Of a stretch of 64,000 nt of DNA, positions 61,990 through 64,000 are shown one piece after another. The position numbers were made by a program, and so were the translations under genes. The number at the start of each line of letters is the position of its first letter. Positions within the stretch are counted from its first letter, which is position 1. Where the stretch lies: NCBI GenBank assembly GCA_050699955.1, contig JBOHGD010000010.1, forward strand, positions 1-64,000, written 5' to 3'. The notes below the pieces were generated by a model. That model was not told the DNA's origin. It worked only from the letters and a program-made list of their open reading frames with translations, and did not search any database. The DNA comes from GCA-003244245 sp050699955 (GTDB lineage: Bacteria > Actinomycetota > Actinomycetes > Mycobacteriales > Pseudonocardiaceae).

Positions 61990-61993
<4 letters not shown>
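60698..61993 (-). CDS. NDP-sugar C-methyltransferase (TylCIII type)
   Basis: 431 residues from GTG 61993, whose GTGA overlaps the dehydrogenase stop; GTG 61996 and ATG 61975 are alternatives. N-terminal zinc domain (CRLCGASDL ... VCREC), SAM motif FVVEVASNDGYLLQHV, the family-defining IYHEHFQYYTL, and a C-terminal Rossmann-like domain (VVGYGAPGKGNTLLNYCGI). Adds a methyl group to C3 of a 4-keto-deoxy sugar. Full length and all motifs intact, unlike the 56442-57557 relative. Confidence 0.92.
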
Positions 61994-63370
<1,377 letters not shown>

Positions 63371-63381
<11 letters not shown>

Positions 63382-64000
63382 CGCGGCCTCGCAGTACGGC
63401 GCCCGCGGTCTTCCAGATGATGGCGGCGTCCATGGCCGGTGAGCAGTTCTCGACGTAGCGCAGGTCGAGGCGGACGGTGTCCTCCCAGGACAGGTCGCTG
63501 CGCCCGCTGACCTGCCAGAGCCCGGTCAGGCCGGGTTTGACCAGCAACCGCCGCCGGGCGTCGACACCGTAATGAGCCACCTCCGCGGGCAATGGGGGCC
63601 GCGGCCCGACCAGCGACATGTCCCCGGTCAGCACGTTGACCAACTGCGGCAGCTCATCGAGGGAATACCGGCGCAGAAACCCCCCGACCCTGGTGATCCG
63701 GGGATCGGCCCGCATCTTGAACAACGGCCCGGCACCCTCATTGACCGCGTCCAGCTCCATCCGGCGCCGTTCCGCGTCCACCACCATCGACCGGAACTTC
63801 ACCATCTCGAACAGTTCCCCGGCCTTACCCACCCGCTGCTGACGAAACAACACCGCCCCGCCGTCCTCCAACCGGATCGCCACCGCCACCAACACCAGCA
63901 GCGGGAAAATCATCAACAACACCCCCACCGCCACCACCCGATCCAGCACCGCCTTACACACCCACCACCCCCCCGAAAACCGCGGCTGAGAAACATGCAA
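63371..64000 (-). CDS. Polyprenyl-phosphate sugar-1-phosphate transferase, 5' end cut by window
   Basis: The window holds 209 C-terminal residues. One helix (VVAVGVLLMIFPLLVLVAVAI) then the PNPT catalytic block: LFRQQRVGKAGELFEMVKFRSM, DELPQLVNVLTGDMSLVGPRP, GLTGLWQVSGRSDLSW, and ends RLDLRYVENCSPAMD. These enzymes start glycan synthesis by loading the first sugar-phosphate onto undecaprenyl phosphate. Full proteins are about 450-500 residues with more N-terminal helices, so the Met at the edge may be internal. Its position makes it the probable initiator for the locus. Confidence 0.92.

Overview
The window is high-GC DNA (runs near 70% G+C, strong third-position GC bias, frequent GTG and a few TTG starts, ATGA/GTGA start-stop overlaps). 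Its gene families are typical of filamentous actinomycetes: DUF397/DUF5753 regulators, PadR and TetR regulators, a CYP107-like P450, a lasso peptide cluster and long TPR-type XRE regulators. A Pseudonocardiales-like actinomycete is a reasonable guess; the sequence alone does not name a species.

Layout. (1) 1-17 kb: cell-surface glycan locus, part one. It holds a NeuD-type acyltransferase (cut by the window start), a GT4 transferase, a degenerate lytic transglycosylase, a GSA-type aminotransferase, an ArgS, two tandem GNAT genes sharing a perfect 377-bp block, then a + strand operon of Wzz-like chain-length protein, Wzy/O-antigen-ligase-like polymerase, a fused double GT4 and another GT4. A lipoprotein with a glycosidase-like fold follows. 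(2) 17-24 kb: PadR regulator with a twin operator/promoter reused 3.4 kb away, two small secreted proteins, a TetR-P450 pair, a DoxX-like protein, an Imm5-like protein and a DUF433 antitoxin with a truncated toxin. (3) 24-31 kb: a minus-strand operon of DNA-glycosylase fold, B12-type radical SAM enzyme, thymidylate kinase and Nudix hydrolase, divergent from an XRE/TPR regulator plus second Nudix, then three tiny overlapping genes. Relics of duplicated genes lie between them. (4) 31.3-35.2 kb: a compact lasso peptide cluster (precursor, cyclase, RRE protein, B2 protease) ending in a protein-isoaspartate methyltransferase homologue, the signature of aspartimide-bearing lasso peptides. (5) 35-43 kb: XRE/TPR regulator and a complete type I restriction system hsdR-hsdS-hsdM. 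(6) 43-46 kb: ArsR-like regulator and MFS exporter sharing an operator motif. (7) 45.7-51.6 kb: glycan locus, part two (heparinase-II/III-like lyase, GT2, flippase, parallel beta-helix lipoprotein). (8) 51.7-56.3 kb: permease, LuxR regulator, DUF397/DUF5753 pair. (9) 56.4-64 kb: nucleotide-sugar block (two C-methyltransferase-like proteins, 3,5-epimerase, NAD-dependent epimerase, PIG-L deacetylase, cytidylyltransferase, UDP/GDP-sugar dehydrogenase, polyprenyl-phosphate sugar-1-phosphate transferase cut by the window end).

How it fits together. The PNPT (63.4 kb), glycosyltransferases, flippase (49 kb), polymerase (10 kb) and Wzz-like protein (8.5 kb) make up a plausible Wzx/Wzy-dependent exopolysaccharide pathway, with modified and uronic sugars supplied by the 56-64 kb block. 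Accessory cargo (lasso peptide, restriction, nucleotide-enzyme operon) sits between the two halves. No rRNA, tRNA, CRISPR array, transposase or integrase was recognised. The strongest candidates for new biology are the lasso/aspartimide cluster and the glycosylase-radical SAM-kinase-Nudix operon.
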